Translations under genes and position numbers: made by a program
The notes under the pieces: model-generated
Told to the model about the DNA's origin: nothing
Seen by the model: only the letters and a program-made list of their open reading frames with translations
The model's database searches: none
Assembly: GCA_946122785.1 (NCBI GenBank)
Contig: CAMGYJ010000005.1
Span: 38,616,002 to 38,680,001 of the forward strand
Length of the DNA: 64,000 bases
Reading direction: 5' to 3'
Source of the DNA: Linum tenue
Lineage: Eukaryota; Streptophyta; Magnoliopsida; Malpighiales; Linaceae
In this document: positions 1-10,886 of the stretch, one piece after another
Numbering within the stretch: position 1 is the first letter of the stretch
Layout of the letters: each line of letters starts with the position of its first letter

Positions 1-214
1 AGACGATTTGATTTAAAGTAACTATGATCGTAGATTGATATTAAGCTGTTGTGGTTTTTTATTTTAGGTATGTGTGAACTATTATGAGGTGTGTTTTATT
101 GTATTTGGTGTTAGTGATTAAGCTGTTAAGAAGTTCGGGTTTCTTGCTATTATGATTGTGGATTGAATTTGTTGGTTTCTATCATAATTTTTTAGACAAA
201 ACAAAGTCCACACG
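1..214. other. AT-rich intergenic DNA at the window edge
   Basis: No open reading frame, RNA gene or recognisable repeat can be supported here. The sequence is T-rich and ordinary for plant intergenic DNA. It may belong to the element that carries the adjacent GGTCGACC cluster. Confidence 0.5.
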
Positions 215-700
215 TCGACAGGCATAAGCACAAAAATCAAAGGTCGCAGGCTTATTTTACTATAAGCAGTCGACCGTAAAATCAACATTTTCCTCTACGT
301 TTCACTTCAAGAGGGATGAATTGATGTGTTGTCGACTCTTTTTCTATCTGGTCAACCTCTTGCTGGAAATGGTCGGCCTCATTCCATATATGGTAATGAT
401 CATTTTGGTAATGACTGTCCTGAAGTGGTCGATCTCTTTGTTTTTTACACTCCACCATTTTGTATATGACTAAATTGAAAGGTCGACCTATTTCCTATTA
501 TGGTCGACCATTTATTGTATGACTGCCTCAAATCGGTCGACCAATTTTTTGTAATTGTCGACCATTTTGGTATTGCCTACCTTAAAATGGCCGCCCATTA
601 TATGTTAATGGTCGACCGTAGTTTCTATAAGAATGACCACGATGGTGTAATTGGTCGACCGGATGAACACATAGATCGACCGAATTATGCAAGTCACGGT
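215..700. repeat. Cluster 1 of the palindrome GGTCGACC and close variants
   Basis: About 13 exact or one-mismatch copies of GGTCGACC (for example near 481, 501, 535, 608 and 652) occur in under 500 bp, spaced roughly 20-70 bp with unrelated AT-rich sequence between. A second cluster of the same word lies at 50.0-50.9 kb. Short protein-binding words crowded like this are typical of the subterminal regions of DNA transposons, where the transposase binds, but no terminal inverted repeats are resolved here. The short open frame across it has no coding character. Confidence 0.7.
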
Positions 701-799
701 GCCTTGCATGTCACCATATGTGTACCCTAAAATTAAATATTTCAAAATTTCCACCTCATTATTTTCATAATTACAAAATAAAAATACAAAATTCCTTTA

Positions 800-1467
800 T
801 TTCTCAGTCTCTTCTTCTTCGTCTTGTATACCGACGGCTTTTTCATGTTCCACTCCCGTCCTTGGTGTCCAAAATCATTACCAAATTCACCACCTCGTCA
901 CCGTCGCTGTCCGCTCCACCGCTCAACAGCTAACCCACCCACACCAGCTTCCCCCACCTGAAATCAACGTCGTACAACCCCAGCCTGCTCCAGCTCGTGA
1001 AACTTATCCGACGTCGTCCTCCTGCAGCAGCACTATGCTCCTCTGCCCCCGCCTCCGCCAACAGAGTCGCCCCTCCCCTCCCCTGAATCTTGCTCACGAA
1101 CTCGTCGTCGGTCCTCTCCGCTACGGAATCCATCAGCAGCTTCACTAAGCAACAGCTCGGGTCTTCAATCTCATAGGCCGATTGTGGCAATGGCGTGGAT
1201 TACGTAGTTGCCGAATGAATTCGACGGGAACGGCGGGTTCCCCTTCCGCCGCAGGTTAACAGCTTGGGTCACGACTTTGCTGGCGGTAATTGCGCCGAGA
1301 ATGGACTCGCAAAGAATTACAGTTACTACTTTTACTCTATTGATCATTGGCTCCATCAATTTCTCTTTCAGACTGGCCAATCCGGCATCATTGAAGACGA
1401 ACCTTCTGGTAACAGCCGGTGACTTCCTCTTCTCCATCGTCGGAGATGGCGATCGCGCAAGGAGCAT
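800..1467 (-). pseudogene. BAHD acyltransferase pseudogene, C-terminal part
   Basis: Read on the minus strand, the DNA encodes the second half of a BAHD acyltransferase (the plant family that transfers acyl groups from CoA thioesters to alcohols or amines). Recognisable blocks in order are VTRRFVFND, AVNLRR followed by NSFGNY, a TSWSRLGLYDVDF block, and the family C-terminal structural motif, here DFRWG instead of the usual DFGWG. A degraded C-terminal tail (NLVMILDTKDG) continues to about position 800. A frameshift near 1190, a stop after the DFRWG block and a stop in the tail show it is dead. The Copia element starting at 1468 interrupts the reading frame, which resumes in phase at 8775. 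Confidence 0.8.
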
Positions 1468-1767
1468 TGTAAAACACAAATGTATGCAAACTGACAGTTT
1501 ATTCCATAAAGAGAGTAGCAACTTATAAACAGACTCAGCAATCTAGGTTTCCCACTAACCACGATCACCTAAACCTTAACTGTCAAGCTAAACTGCCTTC
1601 TGCACAAAGCAACTGAACTGCTGGACTCTAAAGGACACAAACATAACATAGATGACCAAACTGTAAATATCCACACGACACAGTTTTGCCTAAGACACAG
1701 ACAATAAACTTCAAACTTGAACATGGCGCCAACTCTCTGCACTGCAACTTCAAACCTTCTTCTAACA
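1468..1767 (-). repeat. 3' LTR of the Copia element
   Basis: This is the 300-bp direct-repeat partner of 8470-8769, bounded by TG and CA. Only about two differences separate the pair, which implies a recent insertion. Confidence 0.95.
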
Positions 1768-1779
1768 TCCTCCCCTGAA
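1768..1779 (-). other. Polypurine tract of the Copia element
   Basis: On the minus strand the purine-rich stretch ending GGGGAGGA lies immediately upstream of the 3' LTR. This is where plus-strand DNA synthesis is primed in LTR retrotransposons. Confidence 0.75.
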
Positions 1780-3174
1780 CTAAAGTCTCCTTCTTTCTTC
1801 AGTTCACCTTGATTCTGATCACTTGATTTCATCACCATCACACACACCAAGCCTCTCTCACATCAGCTGAAAGATTTCCAGTTTCAAAGGCTTGGTCATT
1901 ACATCTGCCACCTGTTCTCCTGTTCCAATGTACTCCAGCTCAACCACTCCTTCATTTGCCAACTCTCTTAGGAAGTGAAAACGCACATCTATGTGCTTGC
2001 TCCTACCATGAAAGACTGGATTCTTCGAGAGCTTTATGGTCGAGTTATTGTCACAGTAGATTGTTGTGCTTCCCTTCACACTCTCTTCCCAACCCATTTG
2101 ACATAGAACCCTTCTTAACCAAACACATTGAGTTGCACAGAATGAGGCTGCAACAAATTCTGCTTCAGTGGTAGAAAGGGTCACCACTGGTTGCTTCTTT
2201 GATGCCCATGACACAGCTCCACCTGCCAAGAAAAAGACATAGCCACTGGTGCTCTTTCTGTCATCCACATCTCCAGCATAGTCACTGTCTGTGAACCCTT
2301 GCAGACATTCCTCCCCAGCTTCTTTTCTGTACGAAACACCATAACCAAGTGTTCCTTTAAGATACCTCAACACTCTCTTGGCTGCTAGCATATGTTGCCT
2401 GGTAGGATTCTCCATAAACCTGCTCAACAAACACACAGAATACATTATGTCTGGTCTGGTTGCTGTGATATACAGCAAACTTCCAATCAATTGCTTGTAT
2501 TCTGTCGAGTTAACCAGAACTCCATCTCCTGCCTTGGTAAATTTGAGCCCTGGAGTCATAGGATTCTTGACATGATTGCACTCCAGGAGTTTAAACCTTT
2601 CCAAGACTTCTCTGGTATACTTCTGTTGTGAAATGAAAATCCCAGAATTGCATTGACTAACTTCAACTCCCAGAAAGTACTTCATCCTCCCCAAGTCAGT
2701 CATCTCAAACTCAGCTTCCATAGACTGTTTGAAGGCAGCAATCAATTGGGGATCATTGCCAGCAAACATCAGATCATCTACATAGAGACTGACCAGCAGA
2801 ATGCTACTTCTAACCTTCTTGACAAACAAGGTATGTTCATAGGGGCATTTTTGAAAACCATGAGTGGTAAAATACCCTTCAATTCTGCTGTACCTAGGGA
2901 TGGCAATGGGTCGGGTTGGGTCGGGTTTTGCCAAACCCAAACCCAAACCCATGGGTTTATCTTTGAAAAAAACCCGGGGTAAAACCCACTGGGTTTGAAA
3001 AACTCAAACCCAAACCGTTGGGTATCCGCGGGTTCATGGGTACCCACGGGTTTTGTCGTAAAAAATTTACAATTACAAGTTCTTATCAAAATTAAAGTCA
3101 AATATCAATCTCTCAATACAAATTATCCATATATAAAACACCATTCTAGAAAATTCAAGCAAATCACAAATTAA

Positions 3175-4779
3175 GGGTTAAAGACACATTTGGTCACTGG
3201 GATTACAAAATCGGGACATGTTTAGTCACTAGAAAAAATTAATATCAAATTTGGTCACTACAATTACTAAAACTGGACACATTTAGTCACTCGCCGTTAG
3301 TCTCCGTCCAACTCCGTTAATGAAGTCCGTTAAGTGATGATGTGGCAAACAGAATTGCCTAATCAGCCGGATATAACCCAACAAAAATAAAACCCGACCC
3401 GCCACGTCATTATAACCCGCCACATCATTTAAACCAACCCAACCCAACCCATGACCCAACCCCACCCAACCCTTCTTCCTCCTTCCTCTCGCCTCCTTCT
3501 TTCCCCAAAACCACCGCCGCCTGCCGCTCTCCTCCTTCCTCCCACCACCTTCCAACCCACCCATAAAACCAAAAAAACCCATTCCCACTTCTCACCTTCT
3601 CCAACATCGAAACCAATGTAGAGCTGCTGCAGCGAGGTTAAGTTCCCCAGCTCCGGAGGAATAGTCCCGACCACCCACCATTGGTGAGCTCCATCAAGTT
3701 CTAAAACTCGATTTCGCCTCGAATTCGCTCTCCGATCCAATCCCACCCAAAATCGGCAACTGCAGCCACCTTGAAGCGCCGAACCGACGTGGGTCCCAAA
3801 TCTCTCTACCTACGTGTCCCATTCGCCCCCGCCACTTTTTTTATACCCTTCTTTCCGCCCCTCTTTCTCTCCATTTGTTCCTCGTTCTTTCTTTTCTTCC
3901 CCCAGCCTCCATTCCCACTGTTTCTGATCATCAATCTCCAGAGAAAGCAACCACTCAACTGCTTCGTTTACCCGTTCTAAAAGAAAAAAACAGAGCGATT
4001 GACTTGATTGATTTCGTCCGTTGACTTCAATTTGGGGTTTCTCCTTTGAATCGTTCGTCCTGGATAAACTTCTGTGTTTAAGACAATGTCCTGCTTGATA
4101 GCGTCAGAGCTCCTTCCCTGCTTTCCCCAACTTCTGGGTTCTCCCTCGCGGTGCCTTTTATAGCTGGGTTTTAACCCAAGTTGCTCTCTTTTTAAACTTG
4201 GTTTTATCATCTCGGCTTTCTCAAATTGGTGCTTCAATGCGGAGGATGATGTCCATGAAGCTCGGATTTTTGAGCTCTTCTTGCTTGATTCTGATGTCCA
4301 TGAAGCTCCGGATTTTCGAGCTCTACATTGGTTTCGATGTTGAAGAAGGTGAGAAGTGGGGAAGGGTTTTTTTGGTTTTCTGGGTGGGTTGGAAGGTGGT
4401 GGGAGGAAGGAGGAGAGCGGCAGGCGGCGGTGGTTTTGGGGAAAGAAGGAGGTGAGAGGAAGGAGGAAGAAGGGTTGGGTGGGGTGGGGTTGGGTCATGG
4501 GTTAGGTTGGATTGGGTTGGTTTAAATGACGTGGCGGGTTATAATGACGTGGCGGGTCGGGTTTTATTTTTGTTGGGTTATATCCGGCTGATTAGGCAAT
4601 TCTGTTTGCCACATCATCACTTAACGGACTTCATTAACGGAGTTGGACGGAGACTAACGGCGAGTGACTATATGTGTCCAGTTTTAGTAATTGTAGTGAC
4701 CAAATTTGATATTAATTTTTTCTAGTGACTAAACATGTCCCGATTTTGTAATCTCAGTGACCAAATGTGTCTTTAACCC
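3175..4779. mobile_element. Pack-MULE-like element with about 450-bp terminal inverted repeats
   Basis: The ends are GGGTTAAAGACACATTTGG and its inverted complement. The inverted repeats run about 3175-3622 and 4319-4779. The flanking duplication cacaaattaa lies at 3165-3174 and 4780-4789 (9 or 10 bp, as for Mutator-like elements). The other hAT copy at 29616-30300 carries the same site uninterrupted, which confirms the insertion boundaries. The TIRs hold repeated GGTCAC/AGTCACT words, then CTCCGTCCAACTCCGTTAA, then a C/T-rich stretch. The 700-bp centre carries acquired DNA, including an LRR receptor fragment. No transposase is present. Open frames in the TIR arms are mirror images of each other and not genes. 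Confidence 0.92.
3606..3671 (-). pseudogene. Captured fragment of an LRR receptor-like kinase gene
   Basis: Twenty-two codons on the minus strand read as one plant leucine-rich repeat, including GTIPPELGNLTSLQQLY, the pattern of the extracellular repeats of BAM/CLV1-type receptor kinases. It abuts the inner edge of the left TIR, and its last codons (LYIGF) are also present in the right TIR at about 4321. Neither the surrounding LRRs nor the kinase is present, so this is a captured scrap and not a gene. Confidence 0.75.
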
Positions 4780-7700
4780 CACAAATTAACTATACAAATT
4801 GTTCAACACCAATCTAGAAAACTCAAAAAAATTGAAGCAAATCACAAATATTCCATAAATAACATGTTTAATTGAAAGCTTCTTCCTTTTAATTAAGTTT
4901 CTTTACTCTCCGCTCCATAACATCAACTTGATTCTACACAATTAAAAAGAAAAAATTAGACATGTCTCCACAAACATAAATAAGATTAGTTGTTTAGAAT
5001 ATTAAATATACCGAAAAAATTAATTATATGGGTGGGCGGGTACCCACGGGCCGGGTTTACCTAAACCCAAACCCAACCCAACCCGTTGAATAGTGAACGG
5101 GTTTAAACCCAAACCCGGCCCAAAACCCGTCAACGCGGATTTTACCCGCGTTGACCGGGTTGGGTCGGGTGGGTACCCGTGGGTTCGGGTTTTGTTGCCA
5201 TCCCTAGCTGTACCAAGCTCGAGGAGCTTGTTTTAGCCCATATAAAGCTTTCTTCAACCTATAGACCTTATGTTCTTCTCCTGCAACCACAAAGCCCTCT
5301 GGTTGCTCTACATATACTTCCTCACTGAGAGTACCATTGAGAAAGGCACTTTTAACATCAAGTTGGAACACAGGCCACCCATGTGCAGCTGCCAAGGCCA
5401 GAAAAGCTCTAATTGTGTCCCACCTTGCCACTGGTGCAAAGACTTCAGTGAAGTCAATGCCATGTTGTTGAGAAAAACCCTTGGCCACCACTCTTGCTTT
5501 ATGCTTATCTAGTAAGCCATCTTCTTTCAGTTTAGTTTTATAAACCCATTTCAGACCAATGCATCTAGCTCCCTCTGGTAAAACAGTAAGTTCCCAAGTA
5601 TCATTCTTCTTGATAGAAGCCATCTCAACTCGCATAGCCTTGTTCCACTTCTCATCCTTGGAGGCTTCCTCATAGGTCACTGGATCTTCAGTGATTGCAA
5701 CCATGGCACACCAGTCTGCAGCATAGTTGAGATCATAGTCATCCAAGTGAGCTGGTGGCTTTCTGATCCTGGGACCAAGTGTAGTACTAGTAGGATCAGC
5801 ATCAGTACTAGGAAGACTGTCCTCCCCACTTTCTTCTTCTTCATTAGTCTCTAGAACTGGAGGTATTAAATCAACAGTTGGAGTGGATTGTGATGAAGTA
5901 ACAACTGCTTCATCAGATTCTTCAGCAGTCTCATCAGCATCTGAGGCATACCAATCCTCATCATCACCTTCCCAAACCAGACTTGTGTCAACTAGTTGTG
6001 CCTCCTTATCCCAGCTCCAACCTTGACTTTCATCAAAGACCACATCCCTGCTCACAATCAATTTCTGTGTGTGTGGGTTGTAAAGCTTGTAAGCTTTAGA
6101 TTCTGATGATAGTCCCGGGAAAATGCAAGGTTGACTCTTATCATCCAATTTCTTTCTTTGCTGATCAGGTATGTGAACATGACCAATGCATCCAAACACC
6201 TTGAAATGATCAACAGATGGAGGATGGCCTGTCCAAACTTCTTGAGGAGTCTTGTTTTTATGAGCAACTGTGGGACTTCTGTTCAGAACATGAGTGGTCC
6301 ACAACACTGCTTCTGGCCAGAAGACTGCTGGAACCTTTGTGTTAGATAATAAACATCTAACCATGTTCATTATTGCCCTATTTTTCCTTTCAGCAACACC
6401 ATTTTGTTGTGGTGTTAGGGATGCAGTCAGCTGTCTCTTAATCTCAGCTTCTTCACATAGGTTCTGAAACTCACTAAGCATAAATTCACCTCCTCTATCA
6501 GTTCTTAGACAACAAATTCCTGCACCAACCTCTTTCTCAACTTGAGCTTTGAAGTTCTTAAACACTCCTAGAGTTTCAGATTTCTGAGCCAGAAAGAAAA
6601 CCCACAGTTTTCTGCTGAAATCATCAATTATAGTGAAAACATACCTCTTGCCTCCATTAGATATAGGAGTAATTGGTCCACACAAGTCAGCATGGAGTAA
6701 TTCCAGCTTCTTACTAGCTCTCCATTGACTCCTCTTGGGAAAAGGTTTCCTGTGCTGCTTTCCAGCCAGACAGGTAGCACAAACACCAGGTGTTCCCTTC
6801 AAAACTGGAAGACCAGTCACCATGCTCTTCTTCTGTAAACCAATTAATCCTTGATAACTGATGTGACCATACCTCCTATGCCAGAGAGTTAGTGTGTCAG
6901 CTGCTGTGATTTGAAGACACTGAAACTCAGACTTCACTTGATTACCAGGCAGCTCACAGTGTACAACAAACATTCGATTTGTTTTCATGTAAACATTCAT
7001 AAGTAAGCCTTTAGTCTCATGATAAACTCGACACAGATTTCCTTTGATCAAGAACTCCAAACCCTTCTCCTGTAGGTCCAATGCTCAGCAGATTTGTCTT
7101 CAATCCAGGTACATAATATGTATCCTGAATCACCAAAGTCTGAAGATCAGTCTTCACTCTAATTGGTCCTCTCCCTTTGACCTCTAACTTTGTGCCATTT
7201 CCTAGCTTCACTAGACCAGTTTCTGTGGTTTCAATTGAGGTAAACCACTCCTTATTTCCAGTCATATGATTGCTGCAACCTGAGTCTAGAAACCACCAAC
7301 TCTCATATCTTGAATCAGCTGTTGTTGGCTCAAGTAATGCCATGGCATAATCAGGTTCCTCAGGTTCATCTGACAAGAAAATCTTGGGAATAGCTGCTAC
7401 TTCAGGCTCCTTCTCTTCCCCATGAATGATCTTCTCATCTTCATCCATCCAAGCCATCAGTAGAACATCATCTTTCATATCCATTGATGCTGAAAAATGA
7501 GCCTGTTGATACTGATTGTTCCACTCTGGACATTCACTTCTGTAATGTCCCACCCTGTGACACTTGTAGCACTCTACAGTGTCTCTACTCCATCCTCTTC
7601 CACCTTTACCTCTTCCTCGACTAAAATAGCCTCTACCTTGTCCTCTGCCACCCCTGCTACCACTTTCATAAGTGACTTTCAACACATGATCTTCCTCTAC

Positions 7701-8454
7701 AGCAGGTTTCTTTTGGAACTTCTACTCATGAACTAACAGAGAGCTATGAAGAGCATCAACAGAAAGAAGACTTATGTCTTTGGACTCCTCAATTGAGCAG
7801 ACTACATAGTTAAATCTTTCAGTTAATGTTCTCAGTATCTTTTCCACAATTTTCTCATCAGGCATGCTTTCACCACAGTTTCTCATAGCATTGACAACTA
7901 CCATTACACGACCAAAGTAATCAGTCACAGCCTCACCTTCCTTCATATCAAGAATCTCAAAGCTACGTCTGAGGCTCTGAAGTTGTGCTTTCTGCACTCG
8001 GGCATTCCCTTGCAACTTCATCTTCATGGAATCCCAGAGTTCTTTAGCAGTGGCTTTGCTAGTGATTGTTTTCAGAATGGTCTTGTCTATGGAACTGAAC
8101 AGGTAATTCTTGGCTTTCAAATCCCTCAATCTTTAGTCATCCAGGATCTTGGTTTGCTCTGCAGTCAGTTCTGTCCCCTCAGCAGGTTCCTGAACTCCTG
8201 CAGTCACAACTCTCCAGTACTCCTTGGATCGAAGCAGATTCTCCATTAGCATGCTCCAGTGGTCATAATCCCCATCAAACTTAGGGATACAGACCTGAGC
8301 AAAACTGCTACTCTCTCCCATGTTTCACACTCACACGATGAATCAATCTCTCTCCCAAATATGGTCCTCACTTAATCTCTCGTGTTTCCCTTTACCCTAT
8401 CTGCAATTTCCTGCAGATCTCTCTCTCAATTCGATGGTTACAGGTTGCTTTTAG

Positions 8455-8466
8455 GCTCTGATACCA
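8455..8466 (-). other. Primer binding site, initiator-Met tRNA type
   Basis: On the minus strand TGGTATCAGAGC follows the 5' LTR after a few bases. It is complementary to the 3' end of plant initiator methionine tRNA, the usual Copia primer. Confidence 0.9.
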
Positions 8467-8469
8467 CTA

Positions 8470-8769
8470 TGTAAAACACAAATGTATGCAAACTGACAGT
8501 TTATTCCATAAAGAGAGTAGCAACTTATATACAGACTCAGCAATCTAGGTTTCCCACTAACCACGATCACCTAAACCTTAACTGTCAAGCTAAACTGCCT
8601 TCTGCACAAAGCAACTGAACTGCTGGACTCTAAATGACACAAACATAACATAGATGACCAAACTGTAAATATCCACACGACACAGTTTTGCCTAAGACAC
8701 AGACAATAAACTTCAAACTTGAACATGGCGCCAACTCTCTGCACTGCAACTTCAAACCTTCTTCTAACA
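8470..8769 (-). repeat. 5' LTR of the Copia element
   Basis: This is the 300-bp partner of 1468-1767, followed by the AGCAT target duplication at 8770-8774. Confidence 0.95.
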
Positions 8770-8774
8770 AGCAT

Positions 8775-8845
8775 CTCATTCTGCGGGAATATCGACTCCC
8801 CGTCGAATTTCGAATCCCAAATTCCAGAACCATCACCACCAACGG
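8775..8845 (-). pseudogene. BAHD acyltransferase pseudogene, middle fragment beyond the Copia
   Basis: On the minus strand this reads GDGSGIWDSKFDGESIFP and runs through the target duplication (codons for NEML) into the BAHD frame at 1467 downward. The frame is continuous once the Copia and one copy of AGCAT are removed. The upstream half of the gene, including the catalytic HXXXD region, is not in the window. An LTR-like insertion at 8846 marks the break. Confidence 0.75.
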
Positions 8846-9107
8846 TGTTGATATGACTTGAATCGGATTATCAGCCGCTACGACTGGTAATCGGGGGAGA
8901 AGTACTATAAATACTTCTCATACTCCTCTGTAATCTGTAATCTCCTTGATATAGTGAAATCGGCTCTCTATCGCCCGTGGACGTAGCTAACACACATCGT
9001 GTTAGTGAACCAAGTAAATCGTGTGTCGTGTTTTTCGATTCTCGCTTTCGTATTTTTGCTTTGTCGATTCCGGCGATTTCCCGATCCGTAGCAGCGCGTT
9101 TATAACA
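8846..9107. repeat. Solo LTR or LTR fragment of another Copia element
   Basis: A 262-bp block begins TGTTG and ends AACA, with flanks aacgg (left) and aacga (right) that match at four of five positions. Its composition (a TATAAATA box near 8912 followed by a transcript-end-like region) is that of a plant LTR. No second copy or internal domain is seen next to it. The boundaries rest on TG...CA plus the imperfect duplication. Confidence 0.55.
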
Positions 9108-9129
9108 AACGACCACCAGTGGCTGATTC

Positions 9130-9432
9130 CGGATCAGGGCAGCGGCGGCCCCGCCCCAGGCCCGGGGGAAGCACCCGATCTTTTTTATTTTTTATGAGGA
9201 GGAAATTTTGAAATATTTGATTTTATTATTTTTTATTGTCACGTCATATATTTAAAAGTCAACTTAAATAGTTGACTGTCACATAAACAAAAGTTAACAG
9301 AGTTGGACTGAGAGTAACCAAATTTGACATTTTTTCGTAATTTTAGTGACCACATATGGAATAAAAGATTTTTAGTGATCATACTTGACACTTTTTAGTA
9401 ATCTTAGTGACCAATCATGGCATTTACCCCAT
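9130..9432. mobile_element. One-sided MULE remnant (TIR only)
   Basis: The end reads as repeated 'gtgaccaa/agtgatca' words preceded by 'gttaacagagttggactgag', the same TIR design as at 3175, 14160 and 48138. It finishes at 'atttacccc'. The opposite TIR is not present, so this is a deletion remnant. GC-rich DNA at 9130-9180 may be its former interior. Confidence 0.6.
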
Positions 9433-9639
9433 TGTTAGTAATAGAGATGACTGTAATGTCAAGATTAAGTCGTTTGGAGGTTGGGATTTCAAGCGATGTA
9501 TTTAGTCAATGCATGTAATGTCAAAAATTAAGTCGTTTTTTTTTGTTAAATTTGTGACATAATACGTGTATTACCTTTTCCTAGCCCCATCTACAATCAC
9601 TCAAAATGCGTGATTATCAATCTCTACCAAAAGGTGAGA

Positions 9640-9965
9640 TTTTGACAGAGATTGTCTCGACTTTGTTTAATTCTTCGTCCGTTTTTACTAATGGTAGTAA
9701 TTATGCATATAGTAATATTTGAACCTATAATTCTTTTTATATTTATTTCTATGAAAAAAATATTCTTTTCGTTTCATTTCCGTTCTTATACTCAATATAG
9801 TCTCGAAAATGTTTGGCCCGGCACGACCCATTTACAGACCGTGCTCGTGCCCGTGCTCGTGAAGTTTAGGCCCGACACGGCCCATGAATTATTCGTGCTC
9901 GTGCCGGGCTGACCCATATATTTTGTGCTCGTGTCGTGTTCTAACCGTGTCGTGCCATACTAGCC
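9640..9965. mobile_element. Second hAT-like family, partial copy
   Basis: This block, rich in GGCCCGGCACGACCC and CGTGCTCGTG words, is the reverse complement of 25690-26080, including the AT-rich part (agtaattatgcatatag... against ...tacctacttactacc). Two copies in opposite orientation show it is a dispersed repeat. GGCCCGACAC-type words are typical of hAT subterminal regions, but I see no clear target duplication here. Confidence 0.6.
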
Positions 9966-10019
9966 CATGGGCGGCCCGACTCGGTGCACACGTGAAAACT
10001 AGTTTAATTGCATTTTTGT

Positions 10020-10162
10020 ATATGAACCCGTAGATACTCAACGAATTGGGTTTGAGTTTTCCAAACTCAAGTGGATTTTATCCCAGGTTTTTTTTGGATA
10101 AACCCATGAATTTGAATTTGACATAAGTCACATAACCCCTCCCAACCCCATTGCCATCCCTA
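10020..10162. mobile_element. Truncated end of the TAGGGATGGCAA hAT family
   Basis: The stretch ends in ATTGCCATCCCTA at about 10162 and holds AAACCCA/GGGTTT words as in the full copies at 2895 and 29616. The other TIR is missing. Confidence 0.6.
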
Positions 10163-10886
10163 AGCGTGAGCAACTCATTGGAGGTCTCAATTGAAGAGTC
10201 GCATAACTATGATATGCATATTATGGGGGAAAATGACTCTCTCACTAAAAAATCTCTCTCCTCCTTTTCTCTCTGTTTTTTCAAAAACTATATCTGAATT
10301 TCCAGACGCATCAATCAATGGTGCTTTTTCATCCTCCTTAGATACTCTAATGGAGAATAGACGCATATCTACCCAAATGAATGATCCCATCAGAAGTAAA
10401 GCCAATCAAGAGTTGGATGGAGACTCGGCCATTAATGCTATAGCAGTTATTGCATTGCAGAGGCTCTCTCACGCTGGGCTTCTCCTGAACAACGAGACGC
10501 TACAAGCCTCTCAACATTCAATGCCTTATTCCTCAAAAGAGACCATCCTTCCTCAAAAGCCAGTTATGAAGGCAGGGAGCAGAAATCCCAGCCTATTCCG
10601 TCCACCAAAATCCAAGCCAAGATCTCTCCCCTGCCAAAATCCTCTCGAGCCTCAAAAACCAGCAATAAAAGCCCTTCCTCTCTATCAAATCTCACCAAAT
10701 TACCTCACAGCTTCAATGCAACCAACTAATGTGATAAATCTGCTTCCTCTCCGTTTATTTAAGAGCATCGACCAGCCAATCTGCTTCTCCACAACCAAAC
10801 CTCCAAACGATAGCTTCTTCATCTACTTTCCCTTCTACTTTCCTCTTTTTTCCTCTACTTTCCTCTTCTTTGCAAGATCTATTGCG

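Larger units (their letters stand above)
2895..5206. mobile_element. Non-autonomous hAT element, copy 1, with a MULE inside
   Basis: The terminal inverted repeats begin TAGGGATGGCAA (left) and end TTGCCATCCCTA (right). A perfect 8-bp target duplication, GCTGTACC, lies at 2887-2894 and 5207-5214, and 8 bp is the hAT signature. Subterminal DNA is packed with GGGTTT/AAACCC and GGGTACCC words. Removing the nested element at 3175-4779 leaves about 700 bp, which matches a second copy at 29616-30300 in the opposite orientation. No transposase is encoded, so it moves in trans. Confidence 0.93.
1858..8321 (-). pseudogene. Copia gag-pol polyprotein, disrupted
   Basis: The frame opens at 8321 with a Copia gag. 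It is stopped by TAA near 8133 and by TAG near 7722, then continues through a zinc knuckle (CYKCHRVGHYRSEC), the protease (FLDSGCSNHMT), a frameshift near 7080, the GAG-preintegrase region, the integrase core and the start of reverse transcriptase (ALYGLKQAPRAWYS) at about 5215. After the hAT insertion the same frame resumes at about 2886 with the RT catalytic YVDD motif and then RNase H, ending at 1858. At least two stops, one frameshift and one large insertion prevent a full product. The zinc knuckle, integrase and RNase H stretches are otherwise well preserved. Confidence 0.9.
1468..8769 (-). mobile_element. Ty1-Copia LTR retrotransposon, young insertion, internally dead
   Basis: Two 300-bp direct LTRs (1468-1767 and 8470-8769) start with TG, end with CA and differ at two positions I can see (a/t near 1519 and 8520; g/t in the ctctaaa-gacac stretch). 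They are flanked by a perfect 5-bp target duplication, AGCAT, at 1463-1467 and 8770-8774. On the minus strand the order is 5' LTR, initiator-Met-tRNA primer site, gag, zinc knuckle, protease, integrase, reverse transcriptase, RNase H, purine tract, 3' LTR, which is Copia order. It sits inside the BAHD pseudogene and is itself broken by a 2.3 kb hAT insertion at 2895-5206. Stops and a frameshift make it non-autonomous. Confidence 0.95.

Noticed and set aside
3283..4525. Long mirrored open frames in the Pack-MULE arms (Gly/Trp/Arg-rich)
   Set aside because: They are the same TIR read in both directions, and composition is due to the C/T-rich repeat.
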